From the NCBI GenBank assembly GCA_025996815.1, contig BNTT01000056.1, forward strand, positions 1 through 17,552: a stretch of 17,552 nucleotides of DNA, read 5' to 3'. The DNA comes from Bacteroidia bacterium. GTDB lineage: Bacteria > Bacteroidota > Bacteroidia > Bacteroidales > Azobacteroidaceae. The position numbers and the translations under genes are program-made. The notes beneath the pieces are model-generated. The model saw only the letters and a list, made by a program, of their open reading frames with translations, had not been told where the DNA came from and searched no databases. This document shows positions 1 to 6,848 of this stretch, in pieces. Within the stretch, counting starts at the first letter, position 1; each line of letters opens with the position of its first letter.

Positions 1-123
1 TTAAACGGGGCAATACAAGAGTTAAAAACAATCGGAAGAGGTTATAGAAATACCGCTAATTTCAGAACGGCTATTCTCTTCTTTAACGGTGATTTAATGC
101 TCTTTCCACACAATTCCCAGTAG
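1..123 (+). CDS. transposase, C-terminal 40 residues (ISL3/IS204-like)
   Basis: Frame 1 is open from the first base and stops at TAG 121-123. The peptide contains GRGYRNTANFRTAILFF, similar to the (G)xRxxxNFRxRI block near the C-terminus of ISL3-family DDE transposases. The last nine or so codons (ending FPHNSQ) lie inside the presumed terminal inverted repeat, so the transposase uses the IS end as coding sequence. The N-terminus and the catalytic acidic residues lie upstream of the window. The family call rests on this tail alone; a related transposase family cannot be ruled out. Confidence 0.6.
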   Translation, partial: LNGAIQELKTIGRGYRNTANFRTAILFFNGDLMLFPHNSQ

Positions 124-127
124 AACC
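1..127 (+). mobile_element. right end of an ISL3-like insertion sequence (partial)
   Basis: The window opens inside an insertion sequence. The transposase tail ends at 123. On the minus strand, 127 down to 99 begins GGTTCTACTGGGAATTGTG, which resembles terminal inverted repeats of ISL3-family elements as I remember them. From 128 on, the sequence reads as a TPR gene, so the element probably ends at about 127. The 8 bases after it (128-135, taaaaaat) would be the target duplication if this element makes one. The left end is outside the window, so the family and boundary are inferred. Confidence 0.6.
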
Positions 128-1398
128 TAAAAAATTATGATAAAGCAATTGAATGTTACCAAAAAGCAATTGAATCAGATCCTAATTTAGCAATTGCATA
201 TACTGCTTTGGGAATGGTTTATGCAAATGGCAAACAAGATTATGAAAAAGCATCTGAATATTTCAAAAAATCTAAAAAAGATATTTTGGGTATATTATTG
301 CGCTTAGGCGGAGAACATAGGGAGGCAATATTGCCATCTCTTAAACCTTTATTGGATGAAGATTCTTTTTTTATGAGTGTAGTTCCTGATAAAAACAATA
401 ATTTGGACAAATATAAAGAAGCCTACCTTCTTTCTATTTTAATAATTAGCCAATTACATATAAAAAAAGAAAAATTAGTAGCCTATTATACTCAAAAAAA
501 CATTGCAGAAAAACTATTGCTTACAAACTCAAAGTTTAGACTAAATTCCATTAACTATTCCAACGACCCAAAAGAAGGGCAAACATTACTTGATTATTTT
601 TGGGGAGAGAATAAATTGATACATCCTAATCCTAACAACGGATATGCCGCTTTTGCAGGTTGTTTTACTTTTAATCACGATAGTCTAAATCAATTTAGGC
701 TTTATGGTAAAGAAGATAATAAAGAGTGTACAGGACTAAGTCTTGTTTTCGATGATGGCTTTTTCAATCGAGATGCTAAACTTGCCACTCAATCATTAAC
801 ATCGAATTTTGACGGAATGAATATTTCTAAACAAACTGGGGAAAAAGAAGAAAAATGTGCTCTTTTCCGCTGCATTTATATTGACCCTGAAACAGACTTT
901 GTAGTGTCGGTTGGACACAAAGAAGAATATCTTTTTAAAAAGGAAGACGTTGACAAAAAGATAATAGCCAAATACACAGAGGACATTGATAAAGTATTGG
1001 AAAAAGTAAGAGAAAATTTGAAAGAATTAAAAGGTAAAATTGTCGAAATACAAGAAGAAGAAGGAAAAGATTTTAGACATGAAATTATTGGACAATTGCT
1101 TATCAATTTACGTTACCTTACCAAACATGTAGCTTTTAAAGAAGAACAGGAATGTCGCATAGTTAGGATACTGCCACTTAACGAAAGTTCAAAAAAGAAA
1201 GAAGATAAAATGATAAAAATTGATGATGATAGCAAACAAACATATAAACAAATGTATGTTGATTACTTGGAAGTAAAGAATAGTGTGAAAAAAATCTATT
1301 TTGGTACTAAATCTACCAATATGGAATTGTTTCAAGATATTTTGACTAACAAAGGTTTAGATATACCTTGCGAAAAATCTAAAAATCCTTTTGCATAA
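128..1398 (+). CDS. TPR-DUF2971 protein, 5' end removed by an insertion sequence
   Basis: The frame is open from 124 to the stop at 1398. The only in-frame starts near the beginning are TTG 208 and ATG 214, both inside a TPR unit, so the natural N-terminus is missing. Upstream of them the frame still reads NYDKAIECYQKAIESDPN and AYTALGMVYANG, a canonical TPR. The C-terminal two thirds looks like DUF2971: FRLNSINYSNDPKEG, then FAGCFTFNHDSLNQFRLYG, TGLSLVFDD, and a late E-x-E-C-R-I-V motif. DUF2971 has no firmly assigned activity that I know of; TPRs usually bind protein partners. Composition is much more A/T-rich than the next genes, suggesting a recent arrival. It converges on thiN with about 20 bp between stops. 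Whether the remnant is expressed is unknown. Confidence 0.65.
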
Positions 1399-1418
1399 AA
1401 CAAATAAAAACAGTCAAT

Positions 1419-2060
1419 CTAATGTAAGTACTCCCGAAAAATCAACGCTTTCCCCGCGTTGATTTCCACCATGAAGTTTTCTGCCGCCGCCTCGTTGAGC
1501 GTGCCTTGCCACCAACTTGTAAATGCGCGATTTTCAAGCGGATACACCAGATTTTTTGTGGTGAAAAGTGTGGTTGGGTCGAATGCGCAGAGTGAAACCT
1601 GCTGCCCTGCGTGGCTTTCATACGTTGCTTGGGGATTTAGTTGCGGTGTGAAAACGCCGTAGTCGGTGAGCATTTGCACCGCTGCTTTTTCGGCATAATC
1701 GGCTAATAGTGAGATGTTTCCGATCGTGTGGTCTTCGCGCTTGCCCGTTGCGCCGAGTATGGTGAGCTCTCGCCAGCCGTGCGCGATGCAGAAGTGCACG
1801 GATTTTGTTAAATCGTTCGTTTCCTGTTCGGCGATTTGGATGAGGATGTCGGCGAATTGCAGCCGCAAATCTGCCGAGATGCTGTCTAAATCGCCCACGA
1901 TGAAGTCGGGCGTTCTGCCAAAATGCAGCAGATGCTCGGTTGCCCCATCGCAACAAATAATTCTGTCCGCATTGCGCAACACCGACAGCGGGAGAGGATG
2001 CTCCGGGAACGCTCCATTCGCCAAAACGACCGTCCTAAAATTTTGCAAAAGTGGTATCAT
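1419..2060 (-). CDS. thiN: thiamine pyrophosphokinase
   Basis: A 213-residue protein that transfers pyrophosphate from ATP to thiamine to make thiamine diphosphate in the cytoplasm. The family blocks are in order: CDGA (37-40), PDFIVGDLDS (51-60), QETNDLTK (79-86) and GATGKREDHTIGN (103-115); the Asp residues in GDLDS and ETND are expected in the metal/nucleotide site. Length is normal (about 210). The ATG at 2060 lies inside the end of the upstream pnuC-like gene (26-bp overlap), implying translational coupling. Pairing with a PnuC-family transporter points to salvage of imported thiamine rather than de novo synthesis. Confidence 0.9.
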   Translation of the reverse strand: MIPLLQNFRTVVLANGAFPEHPLPLSVLRNADRIICCDGATEHLLHFGRTPDFIVGDLDSISADLRLQFADILIQIAEQETNDLTKSVHFCIAHGWRELTILGATGKREDHTIGNISLLADYAEKAAVQMLTDYGVFTPQLNPQATYESHAGQQVSLCAFDPTTLFTTKNLVYPLENRAFTSWWQGTLNEAAAENFMVEINAGKALIFREYLH

Positions 2061-2619
2061 TTGTAATTGATTTTCGCCATTGAACCAAGCCCATAACCGA
2101 CATAATCAGATACACCACATACAGCGGCACGGTGGAATACAACTCCTGCTCGTAATACAGCGGCACCGCCACCATATCCGCCACAATCCACAAATACCAG
2201 CATTCCACGATTTTGCGTGCCGCCATCCACGTGGCAAGGATGCTGAGGGTCATCACAAAGGTGTCTGCCAAGCCGGGATGCGGAAACGCTTCGTCCGTAA
2301 ATCGCACCAAAATCCACGCCACCAGCGCAAAAATCAATGCCCCAACGATTGTGAGTTTGACAACCGTGGGCTTGTCGATAAAGCAAAATTTCAGTTCCTC
2401 AGTCGCCTCTTTCGGGGCTAATTTCCAGCAATAAAGCCCATACGCCGACATCACGACGAAGTAGAAATTCAGTCCCATTTCGGCATACAACTGACTGTTG
2501 TAGAACACAATAATGTAGCACAGCGCACTCACGATGCCAAAAATCCACATCGTCCACTTTTGCAATACCTCCAAAAAGATATAAATAAATCCCAAAACAG
2601 CCCCAATAATTTCAATCAT
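2035..2619 (-). CDS. pnuC: PnuC-family vitamin transporter, probably thiamine (PnuT-like)
   Basis: About 194 residues with seven or so hydrophobic segments in the PnuC pattern: an N-terminal WTMWIFGIVSALCYIIVFY, then QLYAEMGLNFYFVVMSAYG-Y-W, and a C-terminal WYLWIVADMVAVPLYY followed by LY..Y..M...G...W. PnuC proteins carry vitamins across the inner membrane by facilitated diffusion, trapped by a downstream kinase. Overlap with thiN suggests the cargo is thiamine, as for the Bacteroidota PnuT group; nicotinamide riboside remains possible from sequence alone. The frame extends to a TTG at 2625, but ATG 2619 gives the natural MIEIIGAVLGF start. No TPP riboswitch is visible upstream. Confidence 0.85.
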   Translation of the reverse strand: MIEIIGAVLGFIYIFLEVLQKWTMWIFGIVSALCYIIVFYNSQLYAEMGLNFYFVVMSAYGLYCWKLAPKEATEELKFCFIDKPTVVKLTIVGALIFALVAWILVRFTDEAFPHPGLADTFVMTLSILATWMAARKIVECWYLWIVADMVAVPLYYEQELYSTVPLYVVYLIMSVMGLVQWRKSITNDTTFAKF

Positions 2620-2646
2620 TTTCAATTATCATTTATGAATCGGGTG

Positions 2647-2654
2647 CAAAAGTA
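2647..2654 (-). promoter_or_regulatory. -7 promoter element for the pnuC-thiN pair
   Basis: The minus strand reads TACTTTTG, matching the Bacteroidota sigma-ABfr -7 element TAnnTTTG, 27 bases before the pnuC ATG at 2619. It would give a short leader of about 20 nt, too short for a TPP riboswitch. The -33 element is not convincing. Confidence 0.45.
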
Positions 2655-2690
2655 GTCATTTTTTTGTTGGAAAAAGCGGTGTATTCAAAA

Positions 2691-2706
2691 TAATTTTGTA
2701 TTTTTG
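2691..2706 (+). promoter_or_regulatory. tandem -7 promoter elements for the outer-membrane protein gene
   Basis: Two adjacent matches to TAnnTTTG lie here: TAATTTTG (2691-2698) and TATTTTTG (2699-2706). A TTGG at 2667-2670 sits about 20 bases before the first, a plausible -33 element. They precede the ATG at 2725 and also argue that the TTG at 2704 lies within the promoter and is not the translation start. The 105-bp divergent spacer thus carries promoters in both directions. Confidence 0.45.
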
Positions 2707-2724
2707 CGCATTATTTTGATTATT

Positions 2725-3447
2725 ATGAAAACAAATTGTTTAGTAGTTATGTTGCTTTGCTGCCCACTTTTGGCAGTTGCACAAATGGACAGCACCTCAC
2801 ATATAAGGATGCAATTCCGCGCCGGCTATGCCGACCAAGCAACCTCATCAGGCGCATCCATTAATGCGGCTGCGTTGCAGAGTTCAAGTTGGAATGCCGG
2901 CTTGACGCTTGGTGCTGCCATCAACAAGAATTGGGAATTGGGCGTGGGGGTTGAATACCAGCACCAGAAAATGAACACATTGTTACAACTATATTTGCCA
3001 ATTAACGACGAACAAATAGCGGTTGCTATACAACAGACCGAAACAAAAATTTCTTTGCCGCTATTTAGTTTATACTCTGCCTATTACATACATTTGTCTA
3101 ACCGACTTTATCTCACACCACGCTTAGATGTCAGATATGGACAAGCCAAAGAAGAGAGTACAGAATTCATTGCGACCTCAACCTCATTTAGGAAGGACGG
3201 GGGATATCTCATGCCCGACTATGGTGGTTACTATACATTACGCGAAACCTCTTCCACTTCCAAATACAAATTCTTCGCCATGCAACTGTCGCCGGAGTTA
3301 AGATATTTTTTGAGCAACAACATCGGCGTTTCCCTTGGGTTGGGCGGCGTGCAACTTTCCCTTGTCGATTGGGAGTGGGACAGCAAGCAATGGCTTGCCA
3401 ATTTCAATCCTGCATATTGGAAATTAGGGCTGATTGTAGCCTTTTAA
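2725..3447 (+). CDS. outer-membrane beta-barrel protein, function unknown
   Basis: About 240 residues. I chose ATG 2725 (MKTNCLVVMLLCCPLLAVAQ), which gives a clean signal peptide with a probable cut after AVA; an in-frame TTG at 2704 lies inside the promoter. The mature protein shows alternating amphipathic strands with aromatic girdles (SWNAGLTLGAAINKNWELGVGVEYQHQ, LFSLYSAYYIHLSNRLYLTPRLDVRYG) and ends in a hydrophobic strand with terminal Phe (LGLIVAF), the signature of a Bam-assembled barrel. The size fits an 8- to 10-stranded barrel of the OmpA-like/PorT-like type. No ligand or enzymatic motif is recognised. It converges with czcB, with 8 bp between stops. Confidence 0.7.
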   Translation: MKTNCLVVMLLCCPLLAVAQMDSTSHIRMQFRAGYADQATSSGASINAAALQSSSWNAGLTLGAAINKNWELGVGVEYQHQKMNTLLQLYLPINDEQIAVAIQQTETKISLPLFSLYSAYYIHLSNRLYLTPRLDVRYGQAKEESTEFIATSTSFRKDGGYLMPDYGGYYTLRETSSTSKYKFFAMQLSPELRYFLSNNIGVSLGLGGVQLSLVDWEWDSKQWLANFNPAYWKLGLIVAF

Positions 3448-3455
3448 TCATTTAC

Positions 3456-4658
3456 TCACTCCTCCTCCTCGCCGCTCGCCATCGACATCACATAAAATGC
3501 GCCTTTGGTGATGATTGTTGCCACTTCGGGCAGCGTTTCCAAGGGGCGGATTTCCACATAGCCTAATTCGGCGGTGCCGGTTACGACTTCTATTTGTGTA
3601 AAGACGTGGCGCGCCGCGTCTCTACCGTCGTCATTTGTCTGCAAAAAGATGTATTGCTTGCCTTCGGCGTTGGCGATGGCTTCCGTCGGGACGGCTTTGA
3701 CCGTTTGGCTGCCCACGTTAATCAGGGCTGTAACGTACATTCCGGGCAATAATTTTGTCGATTGAGAGCGGTCGATTTCCACGTGCACGATGATGGATTT
3801 GCTGTCGTCCTCAAACGATTGATTGGTGTGGTTAACCGTCCCTGTAAGGGTTTGGTTGCCCTGATTGGTCATAGAAATTTCCACCGTTTGCCCCCGGTTT
3901 ATCTTTGGAAAATCCTGTTCAAACACCTGCAAATCGCAGTGCATTTGTGAGTGGTCGGCGAGTTCCATCAGCACCGTTTGCATATCGGCATAACTGCCTG
4001 TTTTGACGAATATCTTGCCCACAATGCCGCTGATGGGTGCTTTGATGGGGATGGCGGTGGCAAAATTGCCTGCCGACACCGCCGCGATGTCGATGTTCAG
4101 TTGGCGGAGTTGCGTTTCCAAGCCTTTCAGCCGCGCTTTGTCTGCCTCATATTTGACTTGCGTCTGTTGGAAGACCTTCCCTGTGCCCGCATTTTGGGCG
4201 TTCAGTTCCTTTTGGCGGTCGTATTCCTGACTGCTGTAGGTCAATTCCTGCGTCAGGGCGAGGTATTCTTCCTGCAATTTCACCACTTCGAGGTTTTCCA
4301 GCAAGGCGAGCGTTTGCCCTTTGCGCACCGACACGCCCTCCGAGATGGCTATGCGCTTGATGATGCCGGACGTCAGCGAATTGACATCGGCTTTGTTTTG
4401 GGGCGGCAACACCAACTGCCCGTTTGCCCTGACAATGCTGTGGAGGTTTTTCAACTCAACCTGCCCCAATTCGATGCCCACGGCGGTCATCTGTTCGGCG
4501 GTTATTTCGATAGACGCGGCGCGCCACGTCTCTACGGCATCTGTATCCTGCTCGGTTGCCGATTTTTCACTCCCTTTGCACGCGGCAAAATTGATGCCGA
4601 TGGCTACGCACAATAGCGTAGCGACTGTTTTTGCGATTGTTTTCATTTTCTTTTTCAT
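3456..4658 (-). CDS. czcB: CzcB/CusB-type periplasmic adaptor of a metal RND pump
   Basis: A 400-residue membrane-fusion lipoprotein that bridges the inner-membrane RND pump and the outer-membrane TolC channel. The signal peptide ends in FAAC (Cys27), a lipobox variant. The beta-barrel and lipoyl half-motifs surround ADVNSLTSGIIKRIAISEGVSVRKGQ (90-115) and IPIKAPISGIVGKIFVKTGSY (203-223), with the alpha-hairpin coiled coil (about 125-192) between them. LLPGMYVTALI and VPTEAIANAEGKQYIF (303-338) are typical of the family. Its ATG overlaps the tolC stop as ATGA, with AAGGAG 8 bases upstream. Two copies of a dispersed palindrome lie in the frame, encoding VETWRAAS (42-49) and GRDAARHVF (345-353), in the N-terminal linker and near the C-terminal domain. 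Metal specificity is inferred from czcA. Confidence 0.9.
   Translation of the reverse strand: MKKKMKTIAKTVATLLCVAIGINFAACKGSEKSATEQDTDAVETWRAASIEITAEQMTAVGIELGQVELKNLHSIVRANGQLVLPPQNKADVNSLTSGIIKRIAISEGVSVRKGQTLALLENLEVVKLQEEYLALTQELTYSSQEYDRQKELNAQNAGTGKVFQQTQVKYEADKARLKGLETQLRQLNIDIAAVSAGNFATAIPIKAPISGIVGKIFVKTGSYADMQTVLMELADHSQMHCDLQVFEQDFPKINRGQTVEISMTNQGNQTLTGTVNHTNQSFEDDSKSIIVHVEIDRSQSTKLLPGMYVTALINVGSQTVKAVPTEAIANAEGKQYIFLQTNDDGRDAARHVFTQIEVVTGTAELGYVEIRPLETLPEVATIITKGAFYVMSMASGEEEE
3598..3625. repeat. palindromic dispersed repeat inside czcB (copy 1)
   Basis: 28-bp imperfect palindrome built on GACGTGGCGCGCCGCGTC with GTA.AGAC / GTCTCTAC ends; 13-base arms pair at 11 positions around a central GC. 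On the czcB strand it is read as GRDAARHVF (residues 345-353). It matches copy 2 at 4508-4535 but is translated in a different frame. Confidence 0.75.
4508..4535. repeat. palindromic dispersed repeat inside czcB (copy 2)
   Basis: Second copy of the palindrome, with core AGACGCGGCGCGCCACGTCT. On the czcB strand it encodes VETWRAAS (42-49), between the lipoprotein anchor region and the first folded domain. The translation frame differs from copy 1. Confidence 0.75.
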
Positions 4659-5830
4659 TTTATTTCTCCTTTCAAATAATTTAATTCGATGATTGACTGA
4701 TTGAACTGATTGAGCGCGTCGGCATATTGCAACTTGATGGCAATCGCCGTTTGCAAGTTCTGAATATACTCCATATAGCCGATTTCGCCCACATTATAGG
4801 CAGTTTGCGCCGTTTGCATAATCTCGTCGGCTTGCGCAATGCCCGCCGTTTCGTAATACTCCAGACTTTCCTTAGCCTTCAAATACTCGTTATATTGCAC
4901 AGAATAGGCGTTTTGCAGCGATTGCGCCGTCTGCTGCCGCTCTATGCCGATTTGCTGATTTTTGAGTTGGGCAGCCTTTATCTTCGCCCGATTGGAGCCG
5001 AAAAACAGGGGCACGCTCACGCCGATTTGAAAGCCGGGCAGTTTCGTGTCGTTGAACGAATATTCGCCGAAAATATCGGGCAGCAGTTTGTTCTTTTCCA
5101 CACTGATTTGCGCTTGGGCAACGGTTTGCTGTTGGGTGTAATAGTCCAAAACAGCCCCTCCCTGCCCCTCCTCAAGGGGGGAGAGAGTCTCCCTTTCGGG
5201 GATATTTAGGGGGGCTATCAAGTCCGGCACATTGAGCAATTTTTGCAGTGCGAGTTGGCAATTCGCCAAGTCTGCACGCGCCCTGCCTAACTGCAAACGG
5301 TTTTCCTGATGGTGACTTTGAGCATTCATCAATTCCAACCGATTAGTTTCCCCCGCATTAAACCGGACGGTGGCGCGCTCAATAAAACCATTGTAAAGCG
5401 TGTCCTGCTGCTGCCACAGTTGAGCGATTTGCAGGGCGCGGCAAAGATTGAAATAGGCAGCCGACACGCTTTTGGTGATTTCATTTTGCAAAACAAGCCG
5501 CGCCGCCTCCGCCAATCGAGTCTCTTCCCTCAACATCTTGCCCTGCGCCGCATACACCGTCGGAAATTCAAAACTCTGCGAGATGCTCACCGTCTTATCA
5601 ATCCAATCAGGCGTAAGTGGGTCTTGCCGGTACGACACATCCGTCTTATCAGGATTGAAAGCCGTCCCCTGCAAGGCACGCACCTGCCGCACGCCCAACT
5701 CCGCCGCCTGCATTTGCAGATTATTCTTCAGCGCAATCTCAATGCACTCCGACAGCGATTTGCGACTTTCCTGCGCCAGAAGCGTCCCGCAGGGAAGCAA
5801 CATCAATAGCAAAAGGCATATCCCCCACAT
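4655..5830 (-). CDS. czcC: TolC/CzcC-type outer-membrane efflux channel
   Basis: I call about 391 residues from ATG 5830, where MWGICLLLLMLLPCGTLLAQ forms a signal peptide cut before ESRKSLSECIEIALKNN, the usual first helix of outer-membrane efflux proteins. Two duplicated coiled-coil blocks follow (SVSAAYFNLCRALQIAQL..., and NKLLPDIFGEYSFND...FQIGVSVPLFFGSNRAKIKAAQL...), as expected for a TolC-fold trimer subunit exporting substrate across the outer membrane. Length fits CzcC-like members. The frame stays open without a stop to 6316 through a cluster of palindromic repeats, so an N-terminally extended product cannot be excluded, but the extension has no family counterpart. A further repeat is embedded at residues about 205-227. 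It is coupled to czcB by ATGA. No good Shine-Dalgarno precedes 5830. Confidence 0.85.
   Translation of the reverse strand: MWGICLLLLMLLPCGTLLAQESRKSLSECIEIALKNNLQMQAAELGVRQVRALQGTAFNPDKTDVSYRQDPLTPDWIDKTVSISQSFEFPTVYAAQGKMLREETRLAEAARLVLQNEITKSVSAAYFNLCRALQIAQLWQQQDTLYNGFIERATVRFNAGETNRLELMNAQSHHQENRLQLGRARADLANCQLALQKLLNVPDLIAPLNIPERETLSPLEEGQGGAVLDYYTQQQTVAQAQISVEKNKLLPDIFGEYSFNDTKLPGFQIGVSVPLFFGSNRAKIKAAQLKNQQIGIERQQTAQSLQNAYSVQYNEYLKAKESLEYYETAGIAQADEIMQTAQTAYNVGEIGYMEYIQNLQTAIAIKLQYADALNQFNQSIIELNYLKGEIK
4667..4672 (-). promoter_or_regulatory. strong Shine-Dalgarno site for czcB
   Basis: The minus strand carries AAGGAG with an 8-base spacer to the czcB ATG (4658). It lies inside the last tolC codons. 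This is notable because most starts in this window lack a recognisable Shine-Dalgarno sequence; together with the ATGA overlap it supports independent loading plus coupling at czcB. Confidence 0.6.
5152..5218. repeat. C/G-tract dispersed repeat inside tolC
   Basis: On the tolC strand this reads AGCCCCCCTAAATATCCCCG, then AAAGGGAGACT, then a CTCCCCCCTTGAGGAGGGG hairpin and a GGGAGGGGCTGT end. It has the CCCCC/GGGGG paired structure of a dispersed repeat that I recall from other Bacteroidota genomes. Within the protein it encodes roughly APLNIPERETLSPLEEGQGGA (about residues 205-227), between the two halves of the channel protein. Confidence 0.6.
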
Positions 5831-6262
5831 CACATCCCGCAGGGATGACACTTTATTAACCGTAGGCTTCAGCCTACGGAGAGGCGCACTCCCCCACCTC
5901 CCAAAGTCCCGCAGGGACGACATTTTATTAACCGTAGGCTTTAGCCTACGGACATGGCAATCTTCCCCCTCCTCCAAGTCCCGCAGGGACGACACATTTT
6001 TCATCCCGTTAGGGATGAATCGCTCGGTAGAAAACGCTCCCTCACGCCTCCACCCCGCATCCCGTAGGGATGCGACCGATATTGAACAGGTTGCATTCCT
6101 ACGGAATGCAGGAATTGGGGGGTGGTTGCTGTTTCTACCGAGCGATTCATCCCTAACGGGATGAAGTCCCTGCGGGACTATAGGATGAGAGGCGGGTGGG
6201 CTATCATCCTCTCTCCGTAGGCTGAAGCCTACGGTTAATAAAGTGTCGTCCCTGCGGGACTT
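5831..6262. repeat. cluster of palindromic repeats upstream of tolC
   Basis: The core TCCCGCAGGGA occurs at 5835, 5907 and 5979, and inverted at 6167 and 6249; another copy lies in the tolC signal peptide (5785-5795). CCGTAGGCTTCAGCCTACGG and variants lie at 5860-5879, 5932-5951 and (inverted) 6215-6234. Variant cores occur at 6003-6016, 6059-6073, 6096-6109 and 6148-6164. Units at 5835-5880 and 5907-5952 are inverted against 6215-6259, and 6001-6031 is inverted against 6134-6164, so the block could fold as a large cruciform or RNA hairpin. Read on the tolC strand it encodes repeated RRLKPTVNK-SSLRD and SRRDDTLLTVGFSLR peptides without a stop. No gene is otherwise recognised here. Confidence 0.8.
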
Positions 6263-6310
6263 ATCTGCCACAGTCATTCTTTTTTCCATCATTATCATAT
6301 AAATCATTTT

Positions 6311-6336
6311 AATCATATTAAAATCACAGTTCAGAC
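6311..6336. repeat. 26-bp flanking repeat, tolC side
   Basis: AATCATATTAAAATCAC-A-GTTCAGAC. It differs at one position from 7365-7390 and lies in the same orientation, flanking the GNAT/hexapeptide cassette. It contains the stop codon of the hexapeptide acyltransferase and overlaps the first ATG of the extended tolC frame. Confidence 0.75.
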
Positions 6337-6848
6337 GATTTAAATTTTGCCACCAATTTATTATTAGCGTCTATAAGCGCCTCCGAGTTGAGCATATTCG
6401 GGTTAAACACCAAATCGTAGTGAGCATCCTTGGGCTTAAATTGATTCACGCCGTAGGCTATGCTATTTGCCGGCATATCTTTTGTAACTATCGCACCGGC
6501 TCCTACAACAGAATTTTCGCCAATTATTATTGGTCCCAAAATTTTTGCGCCATCAGCAATTACTACGTTTTTACAAATTATCGGATTCCCGACATTTTCC
6601 CATTCGCGGCTCACTTTGTTAAATCGCATATTTGTGCCAATAGTTACATTTTGAAAGATGACAACATTTTCACAAATTTTTGCAGCAATAATCGTACAAC
6701 CACGCGCATGGTGCGCAAACAACACGCTTTTGTCCATTTCAGCGCACTTCATTTCACAACAATAGCATTTTTCCAGCAAATTACCTGCCGCCTCTCTGAG
6801 CATTCTACTCTTAGAATAGCAATTCATTTTAACTAATTTTTCAAACAT
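6324..6848 (-). CDS. hexapeptide (left-handed beta-helix) O-acetyltransferase, CysE-like
   Basis: 174 residues. The C-terminal two thirds is a series of [IV]-x-G-x hexapeptide turns: CTIIAAKICENVVIFQNVTIG, GNPIICKNVVIADGAKILGPI and IIGENSVVGAGAIVTKDMP. AHHARG (45-50) supplies the His expected for catalysis in serine acetyltransferase-like enzymes. The usual GVPAK end is GVNQF here. The acceptor could be serine, a sugar or a polysaccharide; the sequence does not decide. ATG 6848 overlaps the end of the upstream GNAT gene by 16 bp, while ATG 6827 (MNCYSKSR) would avoid the overlap; neither has a clear ribosome site. Composition is more A/T-rich than the efflux genes on either side. The last residues SSEL and the stop come from the 26-bp flanking repeat. 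Confidence 0.8.
   Translation of the reverse strand: MFEKLVKMNCYSKSRMLREAAGNLLEKCYCCEMKCAEMDKSVLFAHHARGCTIIAAKICENVVIFQNVTIGTNMRFNKVSREWENVGNPIICKNVVIADGAKILGPIIIGENSVVGAGAIVTKDMPANSIAYGVNQFKPKDAHYDLVFNPNMLNSEALIDANNKLVAKFKSSEL

Noticed and set aside
2626..2703. TPP riboswitch upstream of pnuC
   Set aside because: The gap to the divergent gene is too short and no thi-box-like conserved segments were seen on the minus strand.
5472..6164. Plus-strand open frame across the tolC 5' region
   Set aside because: It is a mirror of the palindromic repeats and of the tolC coding strand; no start context or family match. Kept only as part of the repeat finding.
5831..6262. Possible CRISPR array
   Set aside because: Repeats are palindromic, of several types, in both orientations and unevenly spaced, with no uniform spacers and no cas genes.
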